64,000 bases of DNA from Peromyscus leucopus (GCF_004664715.2 NC_051075.1:25516215-25580214); one strand, 5' to 3'. Numbered from the stretch's first letter, positions 11,761 through 23,269 are shown. Program-made: numbers and translations. Notes: generated by a model from the letters alone, not told the origin.

Positions 11761-12634
11761 GGGCATCTGGCGAGGATGCGGCATGAGATCTTCTACAGGC
11801 CTTTGAGCACATCTCCCACTATGTCCGCAAGGGCATCTCCAACGCGATGTCCTGCACTCACGGAGGCATCCCGAATGTAACACAGACATTTATAGTGTTT
11901 TGTATACAGGGGCAGTGGGGGAGGGGACATGGGGCAGGACACACCAGGAGTTCTTGCAGTTCCAGAGTAAGAATCCAGCCACATACGCAAATGACACCAA
12001 CAGTTTCCTGCCTCCGAAAGACCCTTCTCTGGGAGAAGAGCCCGCCTGGTGGTGTCTGAGGACAGAAGAAACTGTGGAAGCAAGATGGGGGAGGGCCAGG
12101 ACGGAGAGGGGAGGCGGAATGGTGTCCAATTTGAGTAAGCTACATGAAGCCCTCTTGGGACAGAAAAGAAAGGTTATTGTTTTGAGATAGACACTCAGAG
12201 CAAGAAGCATTACCTGTATAGGTTTCCTACTCCACTTTTGAAGTGAGAAGATTGTATGCTGGTGAATATTCCAGAGCAGAATATTGTTGGTAACTTCTGT
12301 GACAACGACTTGAAGCTGAGAACTATAGCTTAGTGGGTGATAGAACTTTACTGTTTGTTCCGTCACCTCTTTTAAATAAACTATCCTTGGAGCTGCCTGC
12401 CTATCAGAATGTGACAAAGATTTGTCAGATCATCACCATGGCCCAACACAGCACCATGGATAGAATTATCCAAGATGTTGTCACATCTGGGGCATCATTT
12501 GCCAATGTAGCTGTGTAGAAGGTCTTTGCATGCCTCCTACAAAGATTTGGAAGAAGGTTTGCCCTTAGTCCACTGCGTTGATTTAACTCTGGGACGTTTC
12601 AGGAGAAATATTTCAGAAAGTAATTATTACTAAT
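11761..12634. other. Unique sequence, nothing recognised
   Basis: Overlapping open frames on both strands (up to 175 codons on the minus strand, 11890-12417) show no recognisable domain. I treat them as chance. Confidence 0.4.
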
Positions 12635-12649
12635 TTGAATTAAAATGTT
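12635..12649. repeat. Target-site duplication, left copy
   Basis: TTGAATTAAAATGTT, identical to 13881-13895, flanks the L1 insertion. Confidence 0.9.
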
Positions 12650-13880
12650 TTTTTTCCTTTTATTTTATTTTACAATATCATTCAGTTCTACATATCAGCC
12701 ATGGATTCCCTTGTTCTCCCCCCTCCTGCCCCCTCCTGCCCCCCTCCCTTCCCCCAGCCCACCCCCTATTCCCACCTCCTCTAGGGCAAAGCCTCCCCGA
12801 GGACTGAGATCGACCTGGTAGATTCAGTCCAAGCAGGTCCAGTCCCCTCCTCCCAGACTGAGCTAAGCATCCCTGCATAAGCCCCAGGTTTCAAACAGCC
12901 AACTCATGCAATGAGCACAGGACCCGGTCCCACTGCCTAGATGCCTCCCAAACAAATCGAGTCAATCAACTGTCTCACCTATTCAGAGGGCCTGATCCAG
13001 TTGGGGGCCCCTCAGCCTTTGGTTCATAGTTCATGTGTTTCCATTCATTTGGCTATTTGTCCCTGTGCTTTATCCAACCTTGGTTTCAACAATTCTCGCT
13101 CATATAAACCCTCCTCTTTCTCGATAATTAGACTCCCAGAGCTCCACCCAGGGCCTAGTCATGGATCTCTGCATCCAGATTCCTCCCTCAGTCCTTGGAT
13201 GGGGTTTCTGGCATGACTATTAGGGTATTTGGCCATCCCATCACCAGAGTAGGTCTGTCCCGGCTGTCTCTCGACCATTGCCAGCAGTCTATTGTAGGGG
13301 TATCTTTGTGGATTTCTGTGGGCCTCTCTAGCACTTTGTTTCTTCCTTTTCTCATGTGGTCTTCATTTACCATGGTCTCCTATTCCTTGTTCTCCCTCTC
13401 TGTTCTTGATCCAGCTGGGATCTCCCGCTCCACAGGCTCTCTTTCCCTCGACCCTTGCCCTTCATTACTCCCACTCATAGCCAGGTTGTTCATGTAGATC
13501 TCAGCCATTTCTCCGTCATTGGGCGATCCTCGTGTCTTTCTTGGGGTCCTGTTTTCCAGGTAGCCTCCCTGGTGATGTGAGTAGCAATCCAGTCATCCTT
13601 GTTCCATCATACCACAAGAGCACTTGCTCAGCTATGTTCATATCAGCATTGTTTGTAATAGCCAAAACCTGGAAACAACCTAGATGCCCTTCAACTGAAG
13701 AATGGATAAGTAAATTGTGGCACATATACACAATGGAATACTACTCAGCAGAGAAAAACAATGACATCATGAGGTTTGCAGGCAAATGGATGGAACTAGA
13801 AAAAAATCATCCTGAGTGAGGTAATCCAGACCCAGAAAGACAAATATGGTATGTACTCACTCATAGGAGGATGCTAGAAG
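12650..13880 (-). mobile_element. 5'-truncated L1 with inverted 5' segment (twin priming)
   Basis: From 12650 to about 13610 the element is antisense: a T-rich tail, the polypyrimidine strand of the rodent L1 polypurine tract (about 12708-12770), then the 3' UTR. From about 13611 to 13880 it flips to sense and carries the end of ORF2, whose translation (about 13640-13819) includes the typical ...IAKTWKQPRCPSTEEWI... and TMEYYSA motifs and GKWMELE. In the consensus, the sense piece lies directly 5' of the antisense piece, so this is one insertion with an internal inversion. A perfect 15-bp duplication flanks it. Non-functional: no reverse transcriptase or endonuclease domain remains. Confidence 0.92.
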
Positions 13881-13895
13881 TTGAATTAAAATGTT
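13881..13895. repeat. Target-site duplication, right copy
   Basis: TTGAATTAAAATGTT, matching 12635-12649. Confidence 0.9.
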
Positions 13896-13984
13896 ATCAC
13901 TCCCATTCTTTCATTGAATAACTGTAAATTAAAAATATTGATTTTTATTTGATGAGAATGGGAGTTTTACCTTCATTTTTGCCA

Positions 13985-14146
13985 GTGCACCGTGTGTGCA
14001 GTTCCCTCAGAGGCCAGAGGAGGAGTTGAATCCCACAAAACTGGAGTTACAGACATTGTCCGCAGCCGCGTAGGTGCAGGGAATCTAAATCCAGTTATCC
14101 GGAAAAGCAGTCAAGCATCTTAACAGTGAGCAATCTCTCCAGCCCC
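13985..14146 (-). mobile_element. B2/B3-family SINE (antisense, diverged)
   Basis: CAGAGGCCAGAGGAGGAGTT, AACTGGAGTTACAGACATTG and the reversed head GAGCAATCTCTCCAGCCCC. Confidence 0.85.
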
Positions 14147-14822
14147 TCGTATACATAATTTTTAAAATTACATTTATTCTTGCACTCCTGGATCTCCTCT
14201 AAGCCATCATGAATACTAAAACTGAATTACTGGGCTTTGCTCTTTGCCTTGTTGAGAAAAAAAAAATGAGGAGCTGGGATGGGACAGGAACCATGCTTGA
14301 TTCTTTCTGGCCAGTGACTATGCAATTTGCTCAATGTGTTGAGCAGACAAAGACAGTAATGTAATAGCACAGCACGCAGCCCGGGACCTGTTGTGAAGCC
14401 TTGTTTGTGGAGCAGTGGAGGGCTGACGTTGGCTTGCTCTGTGAGAGCATCACTACTGAGACGAGACTAAAATGACTAATTGGAGGTAATTCCAATTTCA
14501 CAGCCACACAGGTTGGGCTTAACAGATGAGCTGCATTATTTGATGACAGGTACCCTCATTACAGCATTAGGCAGAAGAATTCTTGGCATGGCTCAGAAGG
14601 AGAAAGAAAAGTAGTCTGAATAAAATAGGTGTACATACACAGGCCTTAGGTAAAATTAAAATTCCATTGAACTCTTCTTTAACTGTGGGTACAAATAATT
14701 CCAAACACACAACTTTAAAAACCAAATATATATATATATTCTTGAGATAGAAAAAATATGCCTGGGGATTATTTTTTAAGTTCTTAAATTTTAAGACAGT
14801 GTACAGAATATGTGTAATTAAG
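14147..14822. other. Unique sequence, mildly motif-rich
   Basis: Contains AATGACTAATTGGAGGTAAT near 14470 and a short (TA)n near 14727-14740. No gene recognised. Confidence 0.35.
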
Positions 14823-14832
14823 ATATGCAAGT

Positions 14833-14994
14833 GCCTGGGTGGTAGTGGCACAACCCTTTAATCCCAGCACTGGGGAGGCAGAGGCAGGCAGATCTCTGTG
14901 AGTTCGAGGCCAGCCTGGTCAACAGAGTGAGTTCCAGGACAGTCAGAGCTACACAGAGAAACCCTGTCTCAGAAAACAAACAAACAAACAAAAA
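14833..14994 (+). mobile_element. B1 SINE
   Basis: Full-length sense B1 with (AAAC)n tail, bounded by a perfect target duplication ATATGCAAGT (14823-14832 and 14995-15004). Confidence 0.95.
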
Positions 14995-15008
14995 ATATGC
15001 AAGTAATG

Positions 15009-15245
15009 GGCTGGAGAGATAGTTCAGTGGTTAAGAGCATGGGTTCATCTTCCCGAAGACAAGGTTCAATTCCCAGCACACACACATGATGGCTCATCAC
15101 ATCTGCAACTTCAGTTCTAGGGGATCCAGCACCCTCTTCTGGCTTCCATAGACATCAGGCATGCATTCACCTGGTACACAGACATACATGCAGTCAAAAC
15201 ACCCATATATATATATACACACACACACAATAATAATAAAATTGC
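15009..15245 (+). mobile_element. B2/B3-family SINE
   Basis: Head GGGCTGGAGAGATAGTTCAG, body GGTTCAATTCCCAGCACACA and CACCCTCTTCTGGCTTCC, ending in a (TA)n/(CA)n and AATAATAATAAAA tail. Confidence 0.92.
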
Positions 15246-15309
15246 TTTAAGATGTGCAAGCATGGTGTGCAAAAAAATAGAATAAAGGACATTAGGATTT
15301 GTTTTTATT

Positions 15310-15500
15310 TTAGTTGGGGTGGGGCCCGTGCGTGTGAGGGCAAGTACCCATGGAGATTAAGAGGTGTCAGAATCCCCAGGAGCTGGAGTTACAGGCCATT
15401 GTGAGTTGTGAGCTGCTTGGCATGCATACTGGGAACTGAACTTGAGTTCTCTGCAAGAGCAGAGTACACACCTTAACCACCGAGCCATCTCCACAGCCCC
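15310..15500 (-). mobile_element. B2/B3-family SINE (antisense, diverged)
   Basis: GGAGTTACAGGCCATTGTGA, TGGGAACTGAACTTGAGTTC and the reversed head CCGAGCCATCTCCACAGCCC. Confidence 0.85.
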
Positions 15501-15929
15501 AAGAAAGGGCTTCGATGTGTGCAAAGAGAAGACACTGGCCAAAGAAACCCCTAAGAGACAGGCTAAAGTGCTGTCACCTGGTAGGAGAGCTGGGTCATGG
15601 TAGTCAAAGGATGAAAGAGCCATTTTGAAAACAGAATGGTAATCTTGAAAATGACCGTATATTGTCTTGAAATACTTTTACATTAAAAAGTAACACTTTA
15701 AGGCATTTGCCAAATGTTCTTAGTATTTGTCCTGTTTATTACATTCACTCTGTCCTTGCCTCCATCTAGCTTTCGGAAGTTGTTGGATGACAAATAAATG
15801 GATAAATGAATAAATTCATCAGTCTGTGAGAAAGCAGCTGGGAGGTGGGCTGAGGAGATCTTTAAAATGTATTTCTTTGCTCTGACTTTTTTCCCCCTCT
15901 TGTCTCTTTTTTGTATTCCACATTCTAAA
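15501..15929. other. Unique sequence, nothing recognised
   Basis: Begins a 2.85-kb interval (to 18354) with no recognised rodent SINE. Confidence 0.35.
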
Positions 15930-17200
15930 CCTCATGGAATCTCTCTGCAGATTTCATAATTTCAGTTTTACCCAACTCATCCACCTTATAATTATGAATA
16001 TATGGACATAATTAACTGAATCACTTTGAGAGAGAGGAAAAAATGCCCTACTTAAGGCTAATTAGATGAATCATGAATGCCTGGAAGGATGCATTTCAAT
16101 AAGGTGAAAAACTTCAGATAAAAATTTAATGAAGTTTTCAGTGCATTTGGCCACGGAGAACATTGATAAGCATTCATTGCACATAGATTATTACATTGTA
16201 TTGATTTAGGATACCAAATGCTAAATACTGCCACTGTTTCCACAGCAGACCTGATTGCACTTACATGTCACATTCATAAAAAACACGGTGCACTAATTGG
16301 GAGTCTCCCACCATCTGCACACTTGCTTCTAGGAGCACATGAAATGATCAATGGGGAAGCAGGGTCAATCCAGGCAGACTGTGAGTGAAATTAAAATAAT
16401 AAAATGTCTAAACATTTAACTGCAAATAGGAAATCTTTATCCCCCACCCACACCCTATTCTGTAGCATAAAGATAAGGCACAATTATTCATATACCTCAA
16501 GTAATTTGCAGGCTCCATACAAAATCTCATTTAAAATAAGAAATTGCTATTTCTGCACATTTATTCTACCAAATGCCAGCTAATTGCTGCAATGGCCATT
16601 ATAAAGAATAATTTTCGCTTAGTGGAAAAAAAAAAGGAATGAAGAGAACATTTTCTGGTTTTGTTCCACCGCGAAGGCTCTATTCAGCGCATAGTGAATG
16701 CACAGCGTTTCGCTGCTGCGTTTACTATGCCGAGGTCAAGTATTACACAGCATCTTGTATTACGCTTTGCATGCTAAGTATTTCACTTCACAAATTGACC
16801 CTCCGGTGTACTTACTGCATAATGCTTTAAAAACCCAGCTAAAACGCAGGACAATTAGCAATACTTTCACTCCCAGTTAACAATGGGAGCACCAATGTAG
16901 GTGATTGCATTTACCGCGCAGCTTTCTTCACAAAACATTTTTGACACATTAAGGTACTTCGGAATTGTGCAGTACCAGCCTCTCTTGTGAATGGCTTTCC
17001 AGCATTTGCAGAGGGAAACAGTTACTGTATGTTAGAGCTTAATTGAAAAGAATTCAGCCACGGCCTATGAAGCACCAATTAGGGTGATATTATATCATAA
17101 AAAGCTGTAATATCCATTTTCAGACTTGTGCATTAGCCAATACAAAGTAGGACACAATTAAAAAGGTATACAGTTTAAACTCTTGAAACTGTTAAATTTA
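15930..17200. promoter_or_regulatory. Probable conserved non-coding block
   Basis: About 1.3 kb with no recognised repeat, AT-rich and dense in TAAT/ATTA cores: GGCTAATTAGATGAATC, CAGCTAATTGCTGCAATGG, GGACAATTAGCAATAC, CACCAATTAGGGTGATATT and TTTAATTAGGAG. It also keeps scattered CpGs (GCGTTTCGCTGCTGCG, TACCGCGCAGC). Open frames inside (16.6-16.9 kb) are short and repetitive in character. The texture suggests a cluster of enhancers; no alignment was made. Confidence 0.55.
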
Positions 17201-18354
17201 ATTAGGAGTTCAGTATGAGGGTGAAAAGTGGGTGAGTGGGGGGCTGTGGCAGAGAAAAGGAAGTTCCCTTTAGGGCTGGCAGACCAGTGGGCACTAGCAG
17301 CCTATGAGGACCACATAAGTTGTTCATTCCTTAAACTACCTGTAGGTAGTGTAGGTGTAAGATGTTCAGTTTGCCTGGTGACTGGCCTCTGAGGTTATAT
17401 GAGTATTCCTGCTAGTCATGAATTGCTGCTTTCCAGTAATTCCGGAGTCTCCTGACAGAGGGGACTGTGGACCAGGGAGAATGGAACATAGTATCGAAGT
17501 TCCCTAGCCCACACAGTTCAAACACAATTAGAAGGGAGTTAACTGCGTCGCTTCTCATGAAGAAGACAGACACAGATAATTTTGAAATAAAATGGACAGG
17601 GCCAGATTGGTATGAGTGTCTTTGCAGGCTTGGCTCTGAACGTAATATTTAAATACTGGAACCTGCATGAAATCCCACTTTGAGGTGACAGCCGGCAGGT
17701 AATTATCAGTAAAACAACATTATCAAAGTTCTCCTGCATAGCGTGTTTGACTGACTGGAGAGCTTCTCCTTCTAAATCCCGCTAATATCCATCTCAATCT
17801 GCTTTAATATGTTCACAAGTTGGGGCTTATTTTGAATCCCACTGGGTGAATGAGGACAGCACACTTTGAATTTGCATACTATACACATTTCTTTCATTTG
17901 TAAAGGTTCCAGTGTATTTTTTTTTAAAGAAAGCTAGCCCAGAATAACAGAAAAAGCTTTCTCTATAACTAGAATCAAAATAGAAAAGCAAATCGTTTCT
18001 AGTTATGGCAATGATCTTTACAATATTTGAAGAAAAGTTATCTCTAATTTATCACTGATAGTGCAATTTTCTAAAAGCATAAAACAATCTGGAAAAAATG
18101 CAGGTAGAAAGTTCTTATTTCTGAGCTGAGAAGCTTTCTTTTCAATGGTCCTTCTTTTCAACCCAACTTTCTTGACCTCTAAAACATCAGCAAACAGAGA
18201 GAGATGGCTCAGAGGAGACTGAGCATGCCCCATTCTCAAGCTTACCATCAACGGCAGGTCATTCAGTGATACTGTTGTCACTCCGAAGCTATATCTCACT
18301 CACCCTTGCCTTCCAGGCCTTGGATTAAATCAGGACTTTAATAAAATAGAAAAA
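17201..18354. other. Repeat-free sequence, possibly partly conserved
   Basis: Includes an AT-rich, TAAT-containing part at 17560-17900 (CAGGTAATTATCAGTAAAAC). No gene or repeat recognised. Confidence 0.35.
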
Positions 18355-18470
18355 AGGGTCAAACATGGCTGCCTTCCTGTAAACCCAGCACTTGAGAGGC
18401 TAAGGCATCTGGATCATAAATTCCAGGCCAGCCTGGGATGTCCAGAGAGAGCCTGCCTCAAAAAATAGAC
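18355..18470 (+). mobile_element. Diverged B1-related SINE
   Basis: CCTGTAAACCCAGCACTTGA, GAGGCTAAGGCATCTGGATC and CCAGGCCAGCCTGGGATGT; old and probably truncated. Confidence 0.7.
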
Positions 18471-19548
18471 AAAATATCAACAACCTAAAACAGTAGTAAG
18501 GTATCATACAAATCCGAAGTAAAGTTAGAATACATCACAAATGCTGTTTCGTTTCATTGGTTGAACATGTAATAAGAAGTACATTTGTATTGGAAAATTC
18601 TGCCTTTGAGAACTGGGTCAGTTAGACCCCATTCTACCAGAACCTAAGGTGCTAGGAGAATGAAGGGGTTTTAACTTTTCATGAAATTGAAGTCAAAACG
18701 ATGAATGAAATTAGGTAAGAGGAATTTCCAGGGATGTAAAGGTGAATAGTTTTAGGCGAGGCTCCAGCAATTGCATAGATATTATGCATGTGCGATCTAG
18801 ATTCTAGACATGTCTATCCAACTCCTTTTCTGTTATGATCTCCAGCCTGAATGAGCAGGATGGAGGAGGTTCTGTTTGCGGGTTTAATGACAAGTGGGAG
18901 CTTGTTGTATTAAGACTCTTTTTAGGAGACAAGAGATTTTGCAAATGTTTCCTTGAATTCTTTTTTCTGACTAAAGATATTTCTGGAATCCTTACCTTAT
19001 GAGGGGACTGGGAGAATTAATTAGTCTGTGTGGTCTGAAACTGATTTGATGATGAAAATTGCTGCTGAGGTATCAAAGACCTATTTTTGTTGCTTTCTGC
19101 AGAAGGAGAATTGTCTTTTTCTCCACAGGCTGGTTCTATCACAAAGATACTACATGGCCTAGCCTCAGTATTCCTCCACCATAGTGCTTTATCATTTTTG
19201 CATTTAGAGTTCATGATACCCTACTGTTAAAGGAGTAATCAAGTTTTCATGCACTATGAATACCTATGTATTCTCATGCACCCTTAGACCAATGAGAAAT
19301 GCATTGAGGCTGGTAAACCAAGGGGAAATAAGGATGGATGGTGAAGGGCTGGCAGTTCTTTAGTGATCCATCCTGCGCAGTCACAGTTCCAGAAATTAAG
19401 CTCTTGGGGAAATGGGAGTTTAGATTCATAGAATTTTAATTTTTTCAAGAGAAGCCAGAAACAAGTGTGCATGAAGGACAGTATTTTCAAATGCTGTGAT
19501 CAAAGGGAGATACTCCCATGGCCCAGGTTTGGCCATAAATCATCATCC
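18471..19548. other. Unique sequence, nothing recognised
   Basis: No gene or clear repeat. The minus-strand open frame at 19017-19214 has no recognisable domain. Confidence 0.35.
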
Positions 19549-19701
19549 TGGGGTGGTAAGATTGATCAGTGGGTAAAGACACCTGCCACCAAGTTTCACT
19601 ATCCAAGTTTGAGCCTTAGGACCCAATGGGCAGCAGGAGAGAACCAGTTGCCAAAGCACATTACTCTCTGACCTCCAAACATATATTACTGTGGCACGCG
19701 C

Positions 19702-19705
<4 letters not shown>
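19549..19705 (+). mobile_element. B3-family SINE
   Basis: AGATTGATCAGTGGGTAAAG, ACACCTGCCACCAAGT, GGACCCAATGGGCAGCAGGA, TCTGACCTCCAAACATATAT and GTGGCACGCGCGCAAAC follow the B3 consensus order. Confidence 0.88.

Positions 19706-19754
<49 letters not shown>
19706..19754. repeat. (CA)n microsatellite
   Basis: About 24 CA units forming the tail of the B3 SINE. Confidence 0.95.
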
Positions 19755-19756
<2 letters not shown>

Positions 19757-19777
19757 TAGAATTTTCAAAAATGTTTA

Positions 19778-19868
19778 TGTCCAGCATGGTGATGCACACC
19801 ACTAATCCCAGCCTTCAGGAAGCAGAGACTGAAGAATCATGAGTTTGAAGCCAGCCTTGGCTACACAA
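19778..19868 (+). mobile_element. B1-related SINE (truncated)
   Basis: CCAGCATGGTGATGCACACC, CTAATCCCAGCCTTCAGGAA and GAAGCCAGCCTTGGCTACAC. The 3' third is missing. Confidence 0.8.
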
Positions 19869-20689
19869 CAGCCCCCCTAAAGTCTCTCTTCCTGTTTTAA
19901 CGGGCTCTCCTCAGTGTAAAGTGATTGCATTTTTTACAGGTATTGATACTTTCAAATATAGTGCGGTGCCATGATGAGCAAGCAGGGAAGATATATCTTC
20001 TACAAGTCCTATTTCCACAACCAACTGAAATTAAACTATGTAATGAGAAGTATTCTCTATCTTAAGACATGTCACTTCACTGCTGTGACTTACCAATGTT
20101 TTAGTGACCTTGGCTAACAGAGTCCTGACTCTGGTACATGTTTATACTTGGATTATCCAACTCATACCTCCCAACAATCAATGAGCTAGATGATACTGAT
20201 ATTGCAAATCACCCCACAACTTCTGACTTAAGATAGGCAGACCTCATTGTTGCCAATAACACAGACATGGGTTACTGGGGTAGGTCTGCTGAGCTTCTGC
20301 ACGAACCTAAGCCCACAGAAGTAGCTTCCTACCAGGTGCTTCTGTCATTCCCAAGACAGAAAGAATGAGGCTGGTCACACACTGGCTCCTCATGCTCCAT
20401 CCCCATACTTCTGTTTACACTGGAGCAACTTGTTCTAAAGAAAGGCTTAGCAAAATCATTTTTAGAAAGAAAAGCTAGGAGGGATATACTTTTGTCAAAC
20501 CTCAGAAGATATCATAAAGATTCTAATATCCAATCAGGCATCTGCAGAAGAGTGGACATCATGTCAATGGAGCAGGATGTAGAACTCAGAAATAAACACC
20601 AGTATCTATGAGAACTCAGTATGTGATAAGGTGACAATTCAACTCAGTGGGTGAAAATAAGGAGCTCAGTTTGTTTGTGGTACCTCTTT
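19869..20689. other. Unique sequence, nothing recognised
   Basis: A possible very old MIR-like stretch near 20150-20230 was too weak to call. Confidence 0.3.
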
Positions 20690-20725
20690 TCCAGTGCTGG
20701 GGACAGAATACAGGGCCTGTGCATT

Positions 20726-20729
20726 TTAT

Positions 20730-20777
<48 letters not shown>

Positions 20778-20929
20778 TTTGGTTTTTCAAGACAGGGTTT
20801 CTCTGTATAGCTTTGTGCCTTTCCTGGAACTCACTTTGTAGACCAGGCAGGCCTCGAACTCACAGAGATCCTCTTGCCTCTGCCTCCCGAGTGCTGGGAT
20901 TAAAGGTGTGTAACACCACTGCCCGGCTT
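20726..20929 (-). mobile_element. B1 SINE (antisense) with a (TCTA)n tail
   Basis: Reversed B1 with the cricetid-type AGCTTTGTGCCTTTCCTGG segment. It is inserted in the ID element with a perfect 13-bp duplication GGGCCTGTGCATT (20713-20725 and 20930-20942). Confidence 0.93.
20727..20777. repeat. (TCTA)n tetranucleotide microsatellite
   Basis: About 12 units lying inside the B1 target duplications, hence derived from the SINE's A-rich tail. Confidence 0.95.
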
Positions 20930-21068
20930 GGGCCTGTGCATTCTAAACAAGTTCTCTACCACTAAGCTACGTTGGCAGTCTTGTGGATATAAGAGTATAG
21001 AAAATCAAGTTGAATTTGTATGCCAAAATAACTTCAGGGGCTTAAAAATGTATAGACACAAAATAATT

Positions 21069-21145
21069 GAGATGGAGATGTAGTTCAGTGGTAGAGGATG
21101 CACTCAGCAAGTGCCAGGCTCTGAATTCAAACCTCCCCACCCAAA
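21069..21145 (+). mobile_element. ID SINE
   Basis: GAGATGGAGATGTAGTTCAG, TGGTAGAGGATGCACTCAGC and GCTCTGAATTCAAACC follow the ID order. Confidence 0.82.
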
Positions 21146-21429
21146 TGGGAAAACAGAAAAGACATACACATATATCTATACTAGTTTGGACATATGTCTA
21201 TGCTATTTTCTAGTAGATGCATAGACATCTTTCAAAAATGTGTGTGTCGGGGGGAGGGGGGAGGGAGAATCTCCATAATTTAATCAGTAAACCTAGAAGG
21301 TATACAACAAAGCTGTATTAAGGTACATATGTTTCAAATAATAACTAAGATAGGAGAAATTGAGAAAAATGATAACAAATCAACATATGAGTTCTTTCAA
21401 AATATAAACAACACGAACACACATCAGAG

Positions 21430-21850
21430 ACAGAATCAGGAGGCTTGAAAATTTGTGAGAAGACGCTTAAACTCACTAATCAGTCACTCAGAAAACAGAA
21501 AATATGGTGCCAATGAGGCTTAAGTTCCTCAGCCAATCATAAAAGAGTAATAATTACCCATTTTGGTGTAGGAGCAAAAGATGCCCTCATTTTTTACTGA
21601 TGGAAACAACAATTTTATAGTCCCTTTTGGAAAAAAATCTGAGAACGTTTATTAAAATTAAATATTCACATGCTTTTGACCTAGAACACACACTTTTGAA
21701 ATCTACTTATTAAAAATAAAAGCCCTAGTACACAAGGACACTTACCCAAGGTCAACCATGGCATTGTTTAATATGTCAGAAAACTGAAAACTAAGTCATG
21801 ATACACACAGCAGGGAAGAAATAGAAAACAAAGTAGCATTATAAGAGTTA
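21430..21850 (+). mobile_element. Ancient L1 (L1M-type) ORF2 3' fragment
   Basis: The order matches the end of old L1 ORF2: TCACTAATCAGTCACTCAGA, TACTGATGGAAACAAC, GGAAAAAAATCTGAGAACG, ATTAAATATTCACATGC, then GGCATTGTTTAATATGTCAG and AAACTGAAAACTAA. Heavily mutated, with no open frame. Confidence 0.65.
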
Positions 21851-22267
21851 CCTTGAGGAGGTGCTCATTCTTCTGAAGCATTTGGTAGCAAAAACAAAAA
21901 AATGGGAAAAGAGTATATTTGTATAATCATGTTTTTTTTTTCAAAAACAATTCTCTCCAAAACCTTCTGCATAGGAGTGTGTGTATCCAGAACGATGTAT
22001 AGATAGATTGAATATTCCCACAGACACATGTTAATTTGATACACAAGTGCTAATGGGAATAGAAGAAGCAAGGAGGGAGATGAGGAGGCATAAAGAGGAA
22101 GAAGAAAAATTGGCTATACAAAGAAATACAACATCAATGAAAATATTTATATGTTGTGCATGTGTACAAATAATTTCTAGATATATTGAAAATGCATACC
22201 TGTGTGTTAAAAAAGAAAAGAAATCACTCCAAACTGATGTTGACTGTGACTTAGGTTTGGTCTCAGT
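21851..22267. other. A-rich unique sequence, nothing recognised
   Basis: No gene or clear repeat; may be the continuation of the old L1. Confidence 0.3.
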
Positions 22268-22464
22268 GATTTTTTTAACCTGTGGGTTGCAACCCCCTTT
22301 GCCAAACCCCTATCTCCAGAAATATTCACAATGCAGTCTATAACAGTAGCAAAATGACAGTTATGAAGTAGCAACGAGAGTAATTTTATGGTTGGGGGTC
22401 GGAACAACACGAGGAGCTGTGTTAAAGGGTCTCGCCGTTGGGAAGGCTGAGAACCGCTGCTCTA
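22268..22464 (-). mobile_element. URR1-type hAT-Charlie DNA transposon
   Basis: TAACCTGTGGGTTGCAACCC at the left, TATAACAGTAGCAAAATGAC and AAGTAGCAACGAGAGTAATT in the middle, and GGCTGAGAACCGCTGCTCT at the right. The ends are inverted relative to each other. Non-autonomous, with no transposase. Opposite in orientation to the copy at 40 kb; which strand counts as plus follows my recollection of the consensus. Confidence 0.85.
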
Positions 22465-23269
22465 GATTAACAGGACACTGTGACTCATCCCATCAGATGC
22501 TGCAGAGGACTTCACCTTCCATAATGGCAGCTGCTTCCCAGAGGCTGACATCAGTGTAGGCAAAGCTTCTCAGTGCTGGTGAGAGATGCTAACTTGGGTG
22601 TGTGTGTGTTGGATGTCCGAAGTAGGATATACGAATCTCTAATGAACCAGACCCACTTCACCCTACCCTTCAGGGTCTTGTTAGAGACAGTAACCTCAAC
22701 ACCCCTGTTATTCTCCTGTGCTGAAAGCTACGCCCTTTTGGTTGAGGATGGCTTTATTAGAGCTGTGTTAGCAAATAATTTTAATAGTGATAGTTCAATT
22801 TGGGGTTTCTTCTATAGTAAGAAGTAAGTCTGGTAGAAGATTGTAATGGAAATTAATATACACTTGGAACTGGGTCTTCTATGGGAAGAAAAACGGCCAT
22901 TTAACGACCAAACAGATGTGAAGTTGAACTCTGATGCAACCTGGTCAGTTCTGCAAGTCGTCCTCCTGAAGCTACTCAAGGAATGCTTTTCTTTCCTCAT
23001 GATCTTCATTATCCCTGCAAACCTCTTTCAGCCGTTGGTCGACCACATTGAAGGCAAGGATAGGAGCTCATGGGTTTCAGAGGCATTGCAGTTAGTCCTT
23101 CAGCTTTCTCACTGTAGCTGTTGCCACTGAGAGAACACGTGACTGAGTCCAGTATCTGCCCTGCAGAGTACAACCAACGACGTGAGCAAAGTCATTTCTA
23201 CTCTAAGCAGCCCAGAGTTCTCATATAGTCCCCAACACTGGGTTGCAGAGAGCCTTCTTATTTTGCCTA
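22465..23269. other. Unique sequence, nothing recognised
   Basis: Open frames at 22573-22827 and 22846-23130 show no recognisable family and no flanking splice pattern that I trust. Confidence 0.35.

Larger units (their letters stand above)
20690..20981 (-). mobile_element. ID SINE (antisense) split by a B1 insertion
   Basis: Left part (20690-20725) ends in CAGTGCTGGGGACAGAATAC; right part (20943-20981) reads AAGTTCTCTACCACTAAGCT and ends at the ID head. Together they make one reversed ID element interrupted by the B1 at 20726-20929. Confidence 0.75.

Noticed and set aside
11890..12417. 175-codon minus-strand open frame
   Set aside because: Overlaps several frames on the other strand; no domain or splice evidence.
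13532..13819. 95-codon open frame with TMEYYSA and GKWMELE motifs
   Set aside because: Not a host gene: it is the C-terminal end of L1 ORF2 read across the inversion junction.
15740..15830. Possible L2 tail (AAATAAATGGATAAATGAATAAA)
   Set aside because: Too short and the upstream text does not follow the L2 order.
19706..19754. Regularly spaced repeat as a possible CRISPR-like array
   Set aside because: Simple (CA)n tail of a B3 SINE; no spacers.
20150..20230. Possible MIR core
   Set aside because: Only a few scattered matching words; not distinguishable from chance.
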